Below are positions 53,357 to 62,344 of a DNA stretch of 64,000 nucleotides, one piece after another. Numbering within the stretch: position 1 is the stretch's first letter; each line of letters begins with the position of its first letter. The notes beneath the pieces are model-generated. The model did not search any database. It had not been told where the DNA came from and was given only the letters and a program-made list of their open reading frames with translations. Both the position numbers and the translations under genes were made by a program. This DNA comes from Streptomyces sp. NBC_00370 (GTDB lineage: Bacteria > Actinomycetota > Actinomycetes > Streptomycetales > Streptomycetaceae), in NCBI RefSeq assembly GCF_036084755.1, contig NZ_CP107968.1, forward strand, positions 7,262,001-7,326,000, written 5' to 3'.

Positions 53357-53869
53357 ATGTCCCGCTTCACCGGTCAGTCGCGCCAGCGTGAGCAGGTTGC
53401 CGAGGCCGCCTGCGCCGCCTCCGAGCTGCTTGAGGTGCTGTGGGGGCGAGGCCAGGACGCCGCGCCCTCGGGGCCCGTATCGCCTTCCCAGCTAAGAGCC
53501 CTTCTCGTCATCGAGGAGCACGAGGGTGCCAACCTCAGGACGCTGAGCGAGGTGCTCGGCTCGCGTCCCTCCTCGCTGAGCAGGCTCTGCGACCGGATGG
53601 AGGCCATGGGCCTGGTCCAGCGTTCGCCGAGTCCGACGAGCCGCCGGGAGGTGGAACTGAGACTCACCAGGCGCGGTCATGTGGTGCTCGACGAGTACCG
53701 GGCCTTCCGCTCCCGTGAGGTCGAGGCCGTGCTGGAGCAGATGGACCCCTCCGACATCATGATGCTCGCCGAAGGGCTCGCCGCGTTCCGTGCCGCGGCG
53801 CGTTCCCGGCTGGGCACCGCCCAGGACGGGCCCGGAGAGGCGCAGGACGAGGTCGCGGACAGCGCATAG
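53357..53869 (+). CDS. MarR-family regulator
   Basis: 170 residues. Winged helix: LRALLVIEEHEGANLRTLSEVLGSRPSSLSRLCDRMEAMGLVQRSPSPTSRR, with the wing and helix 6. The C-terminal tail is Gly/Glu/Asp-rich. It lies among stress-signalling genes and is related in type to the MarR protein at 54395-54865. Confidence 0.88.
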   Translation: MSRFTGQSRQREQVAEAACAASELLEVLWGRGQDAAPSGPVSPSQLRALLVIEEHEGANLRTLSEVLGSRPSSLSRLCDRMEAMGLVQRSPSPTSRREVELRLTRRGHVVLDEYRAFRSREVEAVLEQMDPSDIMMLAEGLAAFRAAARSRLGTAQDGPGEAQDEVADSA

Positions 53870-54037
53870 CTTCATTCGGCCCCATCTCCCGCCCCATGCA
53901 CGTTACTCTCCGCGCGAAGCGTCGTGCGGAGACAGTGAACAGATTGTTGCTCACCAGAGAATGTTGTCAAATGACAACTATCGCTTCTATCGTGGGGTCA
54001 GCGTTACACCGTCTCACCGACAGCTCGAAGGATCTCC

Positions 54038-54427
54038 GTGCTCCCTCCCGACAGTGCAGGCCAAGTCATGGGACTGGTTGCCGGCCAAGCCGGTGACGCG
54101 GTCGTTCTCACCGTCAGTGGTGATCTGGACCTGGACAACATCGCGCCGCTGGCCGGAGCGCTCACCGAGGCCGGCGAGAGCTGTCCCGGGCCCGTCGTCC
54201 TCGATCTGTCCGGGGTCGGCTTCGCCGACTCCACGACGGTGAACGTGCTGCTCAAGGGGCGCAGCGAGCTGGGCGGACGGCTGCGGGTCGCCAAGCCCTC
54301 CGCCTTCATCGCGCGGCTCTTCGAGGTCATCGGTCTGGGCAGCGCCCTGCCGGTGTACGAGACGGTCGAGGCGGCCCTGGCCGCCCCCGACGCGTCAGGG
54401 CCTGTCGCCTCTGACGGCGTCGAGTGA
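54038..54427 (+). CDS. STAS-domain anti-sigma factor antagonist
   Basis: 129 residues from GTG 54038 (GAAGGAT upstream); ATG 54068 is an alternative. STAS features: VVLTVSGDLDLDNIAPL, VVLDLSGVGFADSTTVNVLL with the phosphorylatable Ser/Thr pair, and a terminal LFEVIGL. It should be the phosphorylation substrate of RsbW-like ATPases and of PP2C phosphatases in this region. The 168-bp stretch upstream is AT-rich and probably contains its promoter. Its 3' end overlaps the convergent MarR gene by 33 bp. Confidence 0.92.
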   Translation: MLPPDSAGQVMGLVAGQAGDAVVLTVSGDLDLDNIAPLAGALTEAGESCPGPVVLDLSGVGFADSTTVNVLLKGRSELGGRLRVAKPSAFIARLFEVIGLGSALPVYETVEAALAAPDASGPVASDGVE

Positions 54428-54865
54428 GACGACGAAGGACCGCAGCCCCGCGAGCAGGTCCCGGCGTTCCTCCACCGACATCAGCCGCATGACGGCCGCC
54501 AGCTCGGCCGCCCGTCCCGCGAGATGACCGGCCAGCTCGGCCGCGCCTTCCTCGGTGAGCGTGAACTCGACACCGCGCCGGTCCCTCGCCACCGCCGTAC
54601 GCGTCAGCAGGCCCGCCGCCGCCAGCCGGCCGCAGAGCCGGCTGGCCCGGGGGAGTCCGAGATCGACGGCCTTGGCGAGCCGGGTCAGATTGATCCTGGG
54701 GCGCTCCCCGACCACGTACAGCACCCGCAGCCGGTGCGGCAGCAGCTGCGGGTCGAGGGCGACAGCCGCCCGCACCGAGATGTCGGCGACAGTCTCCGCC
54801 GAAACCCCGGGGTCGTCGGCCCCGGGCCCTGACGGGACCCGCTCCTCGGGAAGGTGGCCTTCCAT
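54395..54865 (-). CDS. MarR-family regulator
   Basis: 156 residues. Winged helix: HRLRVLYVVGERPRINLTRLAKAVDLGLPRASRLCGRLAAAGLLTRTAVARDRR. The N-terminus is Pro/Gly/Asp-rich. Convergent to and overlapping the STAS gene by 33 bp, so the two transcripts can interfere. Divergent from the ATPase gene at 55030 (164 bp). Confidence 0.9.
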   Translation of the reverse strand: MEGHLPEERVPSGPGADDPGVSAETVADISVRAAVALDPQLLPHRLRVLYVVGERPRINLTRLAKAVDLGLPRASRLCGRLAAAGLLTRTAVARDRRGVEFTLTEEGAAELAGHLAGRAAELAAVMRLMSVEERRDLLAGLRSFVVSLDAVRGDRP

Positions 54866-55029
54866 GCCACTGCTCTGCCCGCTGAGACCGTTCTCACACG
54901 GCGCCAGGGGGCCGGACGGGTGCCCCGGCCGCCACTGGGTTCACTCCGGCACTGTTCGGCGCCGCTCTGCGGGGTAGGCGGAGAAAGGACAGGCCAGAGC
55001 CACAGCCCATATCTCCGGGGTGAGCCACG

Positions 55030-55440
55030 ATGCACCATCCGCACGCGAGCGACGACCGGCATCTCCCGTCCGCGGAACGCGACTCCCGGCCGCTCCTCGC
55101 GGCCGAGGCACGCGATGCCGCCTACGGATTCCTGGCCGGCCTCGATCCGATCCCTTCCACCCGTACGGCCCAGAATCTGGTACTCGTGGTCTCCGAGCTC
55201 GTGACCAACGCGCTGCGGCACGCGGGGGCGGTCACCTCGATGCGGCTGCGCGCCGACCGGCGGTCGCTGCAGATCACGGTGGACGACCCGAGCCCGGCAC
55301 CGCCCGAGGACCGGGTTCCCGACATCACCGGACGCGACGGCGGCTTCGGCTGGCCGATGATCAAGATGCTGGCCCAGAAGGTCACCGTGCTGCCGGGGCC
55401 CGGCGGCGGCAAGACGATCAGCGCTGTCCTGGCCCGCTGA
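55030..55440 (+). CDS. RsbW-like ATP-binding protein
   Basis: 136 residues. GHKL core with N-box VVSELVTNALRHAGAV and a GGFGWPMIKML segment. Third such gene in the region, close in length and style to the one at 47445-47873. Ends at a strong hairpin shared with the convergent glucanase gene. Confidence 0.9.
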   Translation: MHHPHASDDRHLPSAERDSRPLLAAEARDAAYGFLAGLDPIPSTRTAQNLVLVVSELVTNALRHAGAVTSMRLRADRRSLQITVDDPSPAPPEDRVPDITGRDGGFGWPMIKMLAQKVTVLPGPGGGKTISAVLAR

Positions 55441-55496
55441 GCCGGTCGGCCGTCCAGTCCGCCGACCGGTCGGCCGCCGTCCGTCCGGGGGCAGCA

Positions 55497-55529
55497 GTGC
55501 GGGCCCGACCTTCGCGGCCGGGCCCGCAC
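55497..55529. terminator. Bidirectional hairpin terminator
   Basis: GTGCGGGCCCG (55497-55507) pairs exactly with CGGGCCCGCAC (55519-55529), 11-nt loop. It lies between the convergent ends at 55440 and 55552, suitable for both. Confidence 0.75.
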
Positions 55530-55551
55530 GCGTGTCACCGAGTGGTGGCGG

Positions 55552-57939
55552 TCAGCTGGTGTACGCCTCCAGCTCGGAGAGCTGCGCGGCCGGCCAGCCC
55601 GTGTTGCCGGTGAACGTCACCCGTATGTAGCGGGCGGACGTGCCGGGCAGGGTGATGGTCGCCGTGTTGCCGCTCGTCGGGTTGAACGTGTAGCCCGCCG
55701 AGGCCTTCAGCGAGGTGAAGGTGTTGTTGTCCGTGGAGCCGAGCACGCTCAGGGTCTGCGTACGGGTGGCCCACGCCGCCGCCGGCGGCAGCTTCAGGAC
55801 CAGCCGCTTGACGGCCTTGTTCGCGCCGAGGTCGACCGTGGCCGACTGCGGGAAGGCGTTGTTCCTGCTCTCCCAGTAGGTGTTGGCGTTGCCGTCGACC
55901 GCGTTGCCCACGCCGTACACATCGGCGTGGCTGGTCTCGGCGATCGGCCGGCCCTGCGCGATGTTGCCCTGGTCGCCCGGGTCGGTGGGCGGGTCCGTCG
56001 GGTCGGTCGGCGGGTCGGTGGGCGGGTCCGTCGGCGGGTCGGTGGGCGGGTTGCCGCCCTGTGCGACGCCGCCGTTGGTCCAGATCGGGGTCGGCCAGGT
56101 GCCCGTGCAGACCGGCGGGTTGGCGAACCAGCCGGAGTTGCCGGTGCCCTGGGTGATCTGGAAGCCCGAGCCGATGCAGTTGTGGATCGGGTTGGACTGG
56201 GCGATGTGGGTGGCCTTGACGTTGGTGAACGAGGCCGTGCCCGGCGCCTGGATCTGCAGCGCGTACGTGCCCGCGCCATCGATCCTGATGTTGTTGAAGT
56301 GCAGCCCGTTCGTCGCGCCCTCGATCAGGTGGATCGCGGCGTACGAGCTGTCCAGGATCTCACTGTCGGTGATGTTGATGTTGCCGTTGACCGGCTCGTT
56401 GAGTCCGCTGAACCAGACGGCGCCGACGCCGAACTGCCAGTTGAAGTCGTTGTTGCCGGTTCTGATCAGGGTGTTGCGCGCCGCCGTCGTGGTGCCGGAG
56501 ACGGCCGTGCCCTGACCGGAGTTGACCCCCGGATAGCGGTTGGCGATGTGCAGCCCGCCGCCGTTGGTGATGGTGTCCGCCATCACGTTGTCGGAGATCG
56601 TGATGTCCTTGCCGCCGTAGGTGACGATGTTGTTCGCCAGGATCGGCAGGATCACCGTGTTGAACGTGAACTTGTTGTTGACGTTCGGGACGTTCTCCGC
56701 CCACATCGCCAGACCGTCGTCACCCGTGTTGCGTACGAAGGTGTTGGTGACCGTCGAGTTGGTGACGCCCATGTGGAAATTGACGCCGTCGGCGGTCTGG
56801 TCGAGGATGCGGCTGTTCTTGATGGTGAAGTTGTTCATCGGGCCGTCCATCCACGCCCCGACCTTCGTGTGCTGCATCCACACGTTGTCGACCGTGGAGT
56901 CCGACATGGCCCCGCCGATGGCGTTGACCTGGTCGTTGTCCTCGCGCTCCCGGATGTCGCCCAGGATGGCGAAGTTCTTCAGGGTGACGTTCTTGCTGCC
57001 GCCCGCGTTGGCGTACTTGCCGTACACCCCGACGGCCTTGGCCCGGTTGGACGGGTCGCGTCCGGTCAGCACGCTGTACCAGGGGCCCGCACCCGCGAGG
57101 GTCACCTGGTCGACGACGATGTGGTCGCGGACCTGGAAGGTGCCCTGCGGGATGTAGACCGTCTTGCCCTGGGCCTTGCCCGCGTCGACCGCCGCCTGGA
57201 TCTTGGCCGTCGAGTCGGCGGCCCCCGTCGGGTCGGCGCCGAAGTCGCTGACCACGTCGAGCGCGCCGGACGGCTTGGCGATGGGCGCCGCGACCGTCTC
57301 GAAGTCGGCGAGGTCGATGGTGAAGGTGGGCGACTGCGCGGTGGACGAGACCTGCAGTCTGACCTTGGTGCCGGCCGGCAGCGTCGACCCGAACATCGTG
57401 CGGGTCTCGTCGTAGAAGTGGTGCGGGTTGGTGTCGCCCGGGTTGTTGTTGAACGGATAACCGCCGTAGTACCAGCTGTACTTGGAGGTCACCGGCACGC
57501 TCTTGAGCTGGTTGCCGTTGACCTTCAGGTCGATGCTGGCGTCGCGTCCCGCACCGTCCGAGGTGTCCGGCAGCGAGTAGCGGAACGACATCGCGTTCGC
57601 CGGCGCCGTGAGGGTGAACTCCACGTACTCGCCGGTCGCGTCGAGCGTGACCGCCTGGCGGCCCGAGGCCTCCGAGGGGAGGTGGCCGTAGAGGCGGTCA
57701 GGTCCGATCAGGGAGCCGTTGGTGGCGGCGTACTCCGCCTCCTGCTCCTTGAAGGGAACCGTCGCGCCGCGGCCCGGTACACCGACCGGCGAGGGTGCGG
57801 GGACCCCCGCCGCCTGGGCGGCGGGTGCGGTGGACAGCACCACCGCCGTGGCCGTCCCGGCCACGGCGAGGGCGAGTGAGACAGATGCGGATATGCCGCG
57901 GCGGAACAAGCGGCGTCTAGGGGGAGGCGTCACAGACAT
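55552..57939 (-). CDS. Secreted GH87-like alpha-1,3-glucanase/mycodextranase with C-terminal discoidin domain
   Basis: 795 residues from ATG 57939, chosen because AAGGA lies 4 bases upstream and a signal peptide follows at once (twin-arginine-like RRRLFRRG, then VSLALAVAGTATAVVLS). Next a CBM35-like module (about 55-215, EAEYAATNGSL, YVEFTLTAP). Then a right-handed beta-helix (about 230-600) with DFGADPTGAADSTAKIQAAVD, DGVNFHMGVTNSTV and RNTGDDGLAMWAE. A PPTDPPTD linker (about 640-665) joins an F5/8 type C domain (NAVDGNANTYWESRNN). The architecture recalls GH87 enzymes that cut alpha-1,3-glucans of fungal walls; a different beta-helix polysaccharidase is possible. Confidence 0.75.
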   Translation of the reverse strand: MSVTPPPRRRLFRRGISASVSLALAVAGTATAVVLSTAPAAQAAGVPAPSPVGVPGRGATVPFKEQEAEYAATNGSLIGPDRLYGHLPSEASGRQAVTLDATGEYVEFTLTAPANAMSFRYSLPDTSDGAGRDASIDLKVNGNQLKSVPVTSKYSWYYGGYPFNNNPGDTNPHHFYDETRTMFGSTLPAGTKVRLQVSSTAQSPTFTIDLADFETVAAPIAKPSGALDVVSDFGADPTGAADSTAKIQAAVDAGKAQGKTVYIPQGTFQVRDHIVVDQVTLAGAGPWYSVLTGRDPSNRAKAVGVYGKYANAGGSKNVTLKNFAILGDIREREDNDQVNAIGGAMSDSTVDNVWMQHTKVGAWMDGPMNNFTIKNSRILDQTADGVNFHMGVTNSTVTNTFVRNTGDDGLAMWAENVPNVNNKFTFNTVILPILANNIVTYGGKDITISDNVMADTITNGGGLHIANRYPGVNSGQGTAVSGTTTAARNTLIRTGNNDFNWQFGVGAVWFSGLNEPVNGNINITDSEILDSSYAAIHLIEGATNGLHFNNIRIDGAGTYALQIQAPGTASFTNVKATHIAQSNPIHNCIGSGFQITQGTGNSGWFANPPVCTGTWPTPIWTNGGVAQGGNPPTDPPTDPPTDPPTDPTDPPTDPGDQGNIAQGRPIAETSHADVYGVGNAVDGNANTYWESRNNAFPQSATVDLGANKAVKRLVLKLPPAAAWATRTQTLSVLGSTDNNTFTSLKASAGYTFNPTSGNTATITLPGTSARYIRVTFTGNTGWPAAQLSELEAYTS

Positions 57940-57992
57940 ACGTCCTTGCGGCTCGTGGGGACTCTGCGGACGCGAAAAGGCTAGGAGCACCA

Positions 57993-58017
57993 GCGCAGGA
58001 AGTCTATGAATCTGCGC
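57993..58017. promoter_or_regulatory. Inverted repeat upstream of the glucanase gene
   Basis: GCGCAG (57993-57998) and CTGCGC (58012-58017) are separated by 13 bp, 54-78 bp upstream of the glucanase start, in an AT-rich promoter-like stretch (AAAAAATGAAGGTGAAAGC follows). It may be an operator for the glucanase gene or for the divergent lut operon. Confidence 0.35.
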
Positions 58018-58146
58018 AAAAAATGAAGGTGAAAGCAAAAATCCTCGACCTGACAGATCGCGTAGCCCTATTCATCGGATGTCTGATCGAAAGGGTCCCG
58101 CGCACCGCTCTTACCCGGGCCACCACCGGCGACATATGCTCCGCTC

Positions 58147-58866
58147 ATGCGTGCCGCTCTCTTTGTCACCTGCGTCAATGACGCCGTGTATCCGTCCACC
58201 GGCATCGCGACCGTGCGGCTCCTGGAGCGCCTGGGCGTCGAGGTGGACTTCCCCGAGGCCCAGACCTGCTGCGGCCAGCCGCAGTTCAACACGGGCTACC
58301 GCCGCGAGACCGAGCCGCTGGTACGCCGGATGGCGCGGACCTTCGACGGCTACGACTACGTGGTGACGCCCTCGGGCTCCTGCGCCGCCATGGTGCGGAA
58401 CCACTATCCGAAGATCGGTGACGCGGCCGCCGCCGCGCTCGCCGCGCGCACCTACGAACTCACCGAGTTCCTGGTCGACGTGGTCGGCGTGACGGACGTC
58501 GGGGCGTATTTCCCACACACCGTCACCTATCACCCGTCCTGCCACGGGCTGCGGATGCTGGGACTGGGCGAGCGGCCGCGCCAGCTGCTGCGCGCGGTCA
58601 AGGGCCTGGAGCTGCGCGAGCTGGAGGGCGCCGAGGAGTGCTGCGGTTTCGGCGGCACCTTCGCGGTGAAGAACTCCGATGTTTCCGCCGCGATGGGCCA
58701 GGACAAGGTCCGTCACGCCGTCGCGACCGGCGCCGAGGTGCTCTGCGGCGCCGACAACTCCTGTCTGATGCACATCGGCGGCGTACTGAGCCGCGCCGAC
58801 GCCCCGCTGCGCGCCCTGCATCTCGCGGAGATCCTTGCGTCGACCGAAGAGGAGCCCTGGTCATGA
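58147..58866 (+). CDS. lutA: L-lactate utilisation protein LutA (Fe-S protein)
   Basis: 239 residues. Two cysteine-rich CCG-type motifs: QTCCGQPQFNTGY near residue 40 and EECCGFGGTF near 163, plus YHPSCHG, as in heterodisulfide-reductase-like Fe-S subunits. Together with LutB and LutC it forms the iron-sulfur complex for L-lactate oxidation to pyruvate. First in the operon, 4-bp overlap with lutB. No regulator adjacent. Confidence 0.95.
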   Translation: MRAALFVTCVNDAVYPSTGIATVRLLERLGVEVDFPEAQTCCGQPQFNTGYRRETEPLVRRMARTFDGYDYVVTPSGSCAAMVRNHYPKIGDAAAAALAARTYELTEFLVDVVGVTDVGAYFPHTVTYHPSCHGLRMLGLGERPRQLLRAVKGLELRELEGAEECCGFGGTFAVKNSDVSAAMGQDKVRHAVATGAEVLCGADNSCLMHIGGVLSRADAPLRALHLAEILASTEEEPWS

Positions 58867-60305
58867 GCGGCACATTTGTCGGGATGCCCGCCTTCCCCAC
58901 GGCCGCGAAGGAAGCGGTCGCCAACGAGACCCTGCGCGGCAATCTGCGCCACGCCACCCACACCATCCGCGACAAACGGGCCACCGCCGTCGCCGAACTG
59001 GCCGACTGGGCGCAGCTCCGGGAGGCCGGCAAACAGATCAAGGACCACACGCTGCGCCATCTGGACCGCTATCTCGTCCAGTTGGAGGAGTCCGTCACGG
59101 CCGCGGGCGGCGTGGTGCACTGGGCGGCCGACGCCGCCGAGGCGAACCGGATCGTCGCCGAGCTGGTCAAGGCGACCGGCGAGACCGAGGTCGTCAAGGT
59201 CAAGTCCATGGCCACGCAGGAGATCGGCCTCAACGAAGCCCTCGCCGAGGAGGGCATCTCCGCGTACGAGACCGATCTGGCCGAGCTGATCGTCCAGTTG
59301 GGCCACGACCGCCCCTCGCACATCCTCGTCCCCGCGATCCACCGCAACCGCGGCGAGATCCGGGACATCTTCACCAAGGAGATGGGCAACTGGGGACGGG
59401 CGGCCCCCGACGGGCTCTCCGACACACCCGCCGAACTGGCCGAGGCCGCCCGGCTCCATCTGCGCGAGAAGTTCCTGCGCGCGAAGGTCGGCATCTCCGG
59501 CGCCAACTTCATGGTCGCCGAGACCGGCACGATGGCGGTCTTCGAGTCCGAGGGCAACGGCCGGATGTGTCTGACGCTCCCCGAGACCCTGATCTCCGTC
59601 GTCGGCATCGAGAAGGTCGTACCGACCTGGCGGGACCTCGAAGTCTTCCTGCAGACGCTGCCGCGCTCGTCCACCGCCGAGCGGATGAACCCGTACACCA
59701 GCATGTGGACCGGCACGCACGACACCGACGGCCCGCAGGTCTTCCATCTGGTGCTCCTCGACAACGGACGCACCAGGACACTCGCCGACGAGGTCGGCCG
59801 GCAGGCGCTGCGCTGCATCCGCTGTTCGGCGTGTCTGAACGTGTGCCCGGTGTACGAGCGGGCCGGCGGCCACGCCTACGGCTCGGTGTACCCGGGCCCG
59901 ATCGGCGCGATCCTCAGCCCCCAACTGCGCGGCACGCAGAGCGACATCGACGCCTCGCTGCCGTTCGCCTCCTCGCTCTGCGGAGCCTGCTACGACGTGT
60001 GCCCGGTCGCCATCGACATCCCCGAGGTGCTGGTGCACCTGCGCGAGCGCGTCGCCGACCAGGGCGGCAAGGGGCACCGGCTGGAGAAGGCCGCGATGAA
60101 GGCCGCCGGCTGGGTCTTCGACCACCCCCGGGTGATGGCGGCGGGGGAGCGCGCGGCCTCCAGGACCCGCAAGCTCCACCCCGCGAAGCTGCCCGGCGCG
60201 AGTGCCTGGACCAACACCCGGGACCTGCCGGAGATGCCCGCCGAGTCGTTCCGCGACTGGTGGAAGAAGAACCGCGAGAACGGCCGGAAGGACACCGGAT
60301 CATGA
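58863..60305 (+). CDS. lutB: L-lactate utilisation protein LutB
   Basis: 480 residues from ATG 58863. N-terminal LUD domain (KSMATQEIGLNEALAEEGI, GANFMVAETGTMAVFESEGNGR) and C-terminal ferredoxin-like pair CIRCSACLNVCPVY and CGACYDVCPVAID for two [4Fe-4S] clusters. It overlaps both neighbours by 4 bp. Confidence 0.97.
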   Translation: MSGTFVGMPAFPTAAKEAVANETLRGNLRHATHTIRDKRATAVAELADWAQLREAGKQIKDHTLRHLDRYLVQLEESVTAAGGVVHWAADAAEANRIVAELVKATGETEVVKVKSMATQEIGLNEALAEEGISAYETDLAELIVQLGHDRPSHILVPAIHRNRGEIRDIFTKEMGNWGRAAPDGLSDTPAELAEAARLHLREKFLRAKVGISGANFMVAETGTMAVFESEGNGRMCLTLPETLISVVGIEKVVPTWRDLEVFLQTLPRSSTAERMNPYTSMWTGTHDTDGPQVFHLVLLDNGRTRTLADEVGRQALRCIRCSACLNVCPVYERAGGHAYGSVYPGPIGAILSPQLRGTQSDIDASLPFASSLCGACYDVCPVAIDIPEVLVHLRERVADQGGKGHRLEKAAMKAAGWVFDHPRVMAAGERAASRTRKLHPAKLPGASAWTNTRDLPEMPAESFRDWWKKNRENGRKDTGS

Positions 60306-60979
60306 GCACCGCGTCAGAGCCCGGCACCTCGCGGGAAAGCACCGTCTCCGGATCGCGCGAGCGGATTCTCGCCCGGATCCGCAGCGCGGTCGCCGAAGCC
60401 CCGGAAGCCCCCGAGGCCGCCCGCGACTACCTCGACACCCACACCCCCGACGACCGGATCGTGGAACTGCTCGCCGAGAACCTCGCCGACTACCGCGCGC
60501 TCGTCCACCGCACCGACCAGGCGGGGCTGCCCGCCGTCATCGCCCGGCTGCTCGCCGAGCGCGGCGCGCGCACCGTCGCCGTACCGCCGCTGCTCCCCGC
60601 GGACTGGCTGGCGGAGTCCGACGTCAGCCGGATCCCGGACAGCGCCGACGAGACGGCCCAGCGGCTGGACGCCGTCGACAGCGTCGTCACCGGCTGCGCC
60701 GTCGCCATCGCGGAGACCGGCACGATCGTCCTCGACGGCTCGCCCGACCAGGGGCGCCGCCGGATCACCCTCGTCCCCGACCATCACATCTGTGTCGTAC
60801 GGGTGCCGGACCAGGTCGTGGCGTCCGTGCCGCGCGCCATGCCCCGGCTCGACCCGACCCGGCCGCTGACCTGGATCTCAGGCCCTTCGGCCACCAGCGA
60901 CATCGAACTCGACCGGGTCGAGGGCGTGCACGGCCCGCGCACCCTCGAAGTCGTCCTCGTCACGGCCGCCGCAGAGTAG
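60302..60979 (+). CDS. lutC: L-lactate utilisation protein LutC
   Basis: 225 residues from ATG 60302. LUD domain, with VTGCAVAIAETGTIVLDG and GPSATSDIELDRVEGVHGPR, the usual C-terminal signature. Completes lutABC. Its last 20 bp overlap the convergent DUF309 gene. Confidence 0.95.
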   Translation: MSTASEPGTSRESTVSGSRERILARIRSAVAEAPEAPEAARDYLDTHTPDDRIVELLAENLADYRALVHRTDQAGLPAVIARLLAERGARTVAVPPLLPADWLAESDVSRIPDSADETAQRLDAVDSVVTGCAVAIAETGTIVLDGSPDQGRRRITLVPDHHICVVRVPDQVVASVPRAMPRLDPTRPLTWISGPSATSDIELDRVEGVHGPRTLEVVLVTAAAE

Positions 60980-61487
60980 GCGCGAGGGTGGCGGCGTCCA
61001 CCGCACCGCCGCTCTCCGCGACCCGCGCGGCCAGCTCCCGGGCCCAGTCGATCAGCGCGGGCACGTCGATCTCGTACGTGGGAGCGGTGCGCGTCGCAGC
61101 GCTGCCCGCCGGCGCCGCTGCCACGTACCCCTCGATCTGGGCGGCGCCGCGCAGCAGCAGCCGCGCGCCGCCCGTGCTGTTGCCGCGCGCCGCGTGCGTC
61201 AGTCCCACGGCGAGCTGCGCCAGCCCCTTCCACAGCGCCCGCTCCGCCTCGGGGCCGGACTTCCACGCGTCCTCGAAGACCTCGTGCGCGTGGAACGGCA
61301 TCCCCGCTCCGAGCAGCCGCTGCGCCTCGGTGACCGTCTCCAGCGGAGTGCGGACGAGTCCTTCCGGTTGCCGTTCGACCCCCGGTGTCCCGTACGGCAG
61401 TGGCCGCCCCAGATCGTCCCGCGGCCGGGCGTTGCGCGCGCGCCCCTCCTGGTCCCGGTCCCGTGTCTCCCGCAGATCGTCGTCCAT
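60960..61487 (-). CDS. DUF309 family protein
   Basis: 175 residues. Conserved core GMPFHAHEVFEDAWKSG and GLAQLAVGLTHAARGNSTGGARLLLRGA. The HAHEVFE(D)xW motif suggests a metal or ligand site. N-terminus is charged and variable. Function unknown in the family. Convergent to lutC with a 20-bp overlap. Confidence 0.9.
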   Translation of the reverse strand: MDDDLRETRDRDQEGRARNARPRDDLGRPLPYGTPGVERQPEGLVRTPLETVTEAQRLLGAGMPFHAHEVFEDAWKSGPEAERALWKGLAQLAVGLTHAARGNSTGGARLLLRGAAQIEGYVAAAPAGSAATRTAPTYEIDVPALIDWARELAARVAESGGAVDAATLAPTLRRP

Positions 61488-61530
61488 CCTCCGATTGTCC
61501 CTCCTGCGGTGGTCCCTCCGCCCGGCCGGG

Positions 61531-61564
61531 ACCGGGGCCTTGCGGGGACCGGGGCCTTGCGGGG
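61531..61564 (+). repeat. Two exact 17-bp tandem repeats upstream of the phosphatidyltransferase gene
   Basis: ACCGGGGCCTTGCGGGG occurs at 61531-61547 and immediately again at 61548-61564, in the short gap before the gene at 61622. It is probably the result of slippage. A regulatory effect is possible since it lies 58-91 bp before the start. Confidence 0.75.
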
Positions 61565-61621
61565 GGCGGGGCAGCTGCGATGATGTTCACGCGACGTGCA
61601 CACAAATGACCTGGGGGGGAC

Positions 61622-62344
61622 ATGGGGACCGTCGGTACGGCACTGCTGGAACTGAGAACGGCCCAGAAGTCGGCCAAGGGAGTCTCGCTCTACTCCCGCT
61701 TCGTGAACAGGCCGGTGGGCCGCTACCTGGCCGCCGGATCGCACGGCATCGGCCTGACGCCCAATCAGGTCACGCTGGTCAGCGCGGTGTTCAGCTTCGC
61801 CGCAGTGACCGCGCTGGCCGTGGGCCGGCCGTCCTGGGACCTCGGCATCGCCGTCTGGGCCGCGCTGGCCGTCGGCTTCGCCTTCGACTCGGCCGACGGG
61901 CAGCTCGCCCGGCTGCGCGGCAGCGGCAGCGCGGCGGGGGAGTGGCTGGACCATGTGGTGGACTGCGCGAAGATCACCGCGCTGCACACCGCCGTACTGA
62001 TCTCCTTCTTCCGGTATCCCGAGCACTACGGGATACCGGAAGAGGCCTGGCTGCTGGTGCCGCTCGGATTCCAGTTCTCCGCCGTCGTGACGTTCTTCGG
62101 CGGCCTGCTCACCGAGAAACTCAAGCCGCGTCCCGCGCCGGGCAGCGCCGCACCCGCGCCGTCCACCCTGCGCGCCGTCGCCCTGCTGCCGGTCGACCAC
62201 GGCATGTTCTGCCTGGTCTTCCTGCTGCTGGGCGGCGGGAGCTGGTTCCGCTGGACCTACACGGCCCTGGGTGTCGCTTCCGTGCTGTTCCTGCTGGCCT
62301 TCCTCACGAAGTGGTTCCGGGAACTGACCGCAGTTCCGCGCTGA
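61622..62344 (+). CDS. CDP-alcohol phosphatidyltransferase family membrane enzyme
   Basis: 240 residues. Catalytic motif is complete: DSADGQLAR, then a Gly, then LDHVVD, matching D-xx-DG-xx-AR-x8-G-x3-D-x3-D. About five to six membrane segments. It moves a phosphoalcohol from a CDP-alcohol to an acceptor in the membrane. The convergent cytidylyltransferase may make its donor. It overlaps that gene by 41 bp at the 3' ends. Confidence 0.92.
   Translation: MGTVGTALLELRTAQKSAKGVSLYSRFVNRPVGRYLAAGSHGIGLTPNQVTLVSAVFSFAAVTALAVGRPSWDLGIAVWAALAVGFAFDSADGQLARLRGSGSAAGEWLDHVVDCAKITALHTAVLISFFRYPEHYGIPEEAWLLVPLGFQFSAVVTFFGGLLTEKLKPRPAPGSAAPAPSTLRAVALLPVDHGMFCLVFLLLGGGSWFRWTYTALGVASVLFLLAFLTKWFRELTAVPR

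Noticed and set aside
58639..60979. Alternative plus-strand long frames opposite or across lutABC
   Set aside because: They are Arg-rich shadow translations. The lut reading frames hold complete Fe-S and LUD motifs with 4-bp overlaps.
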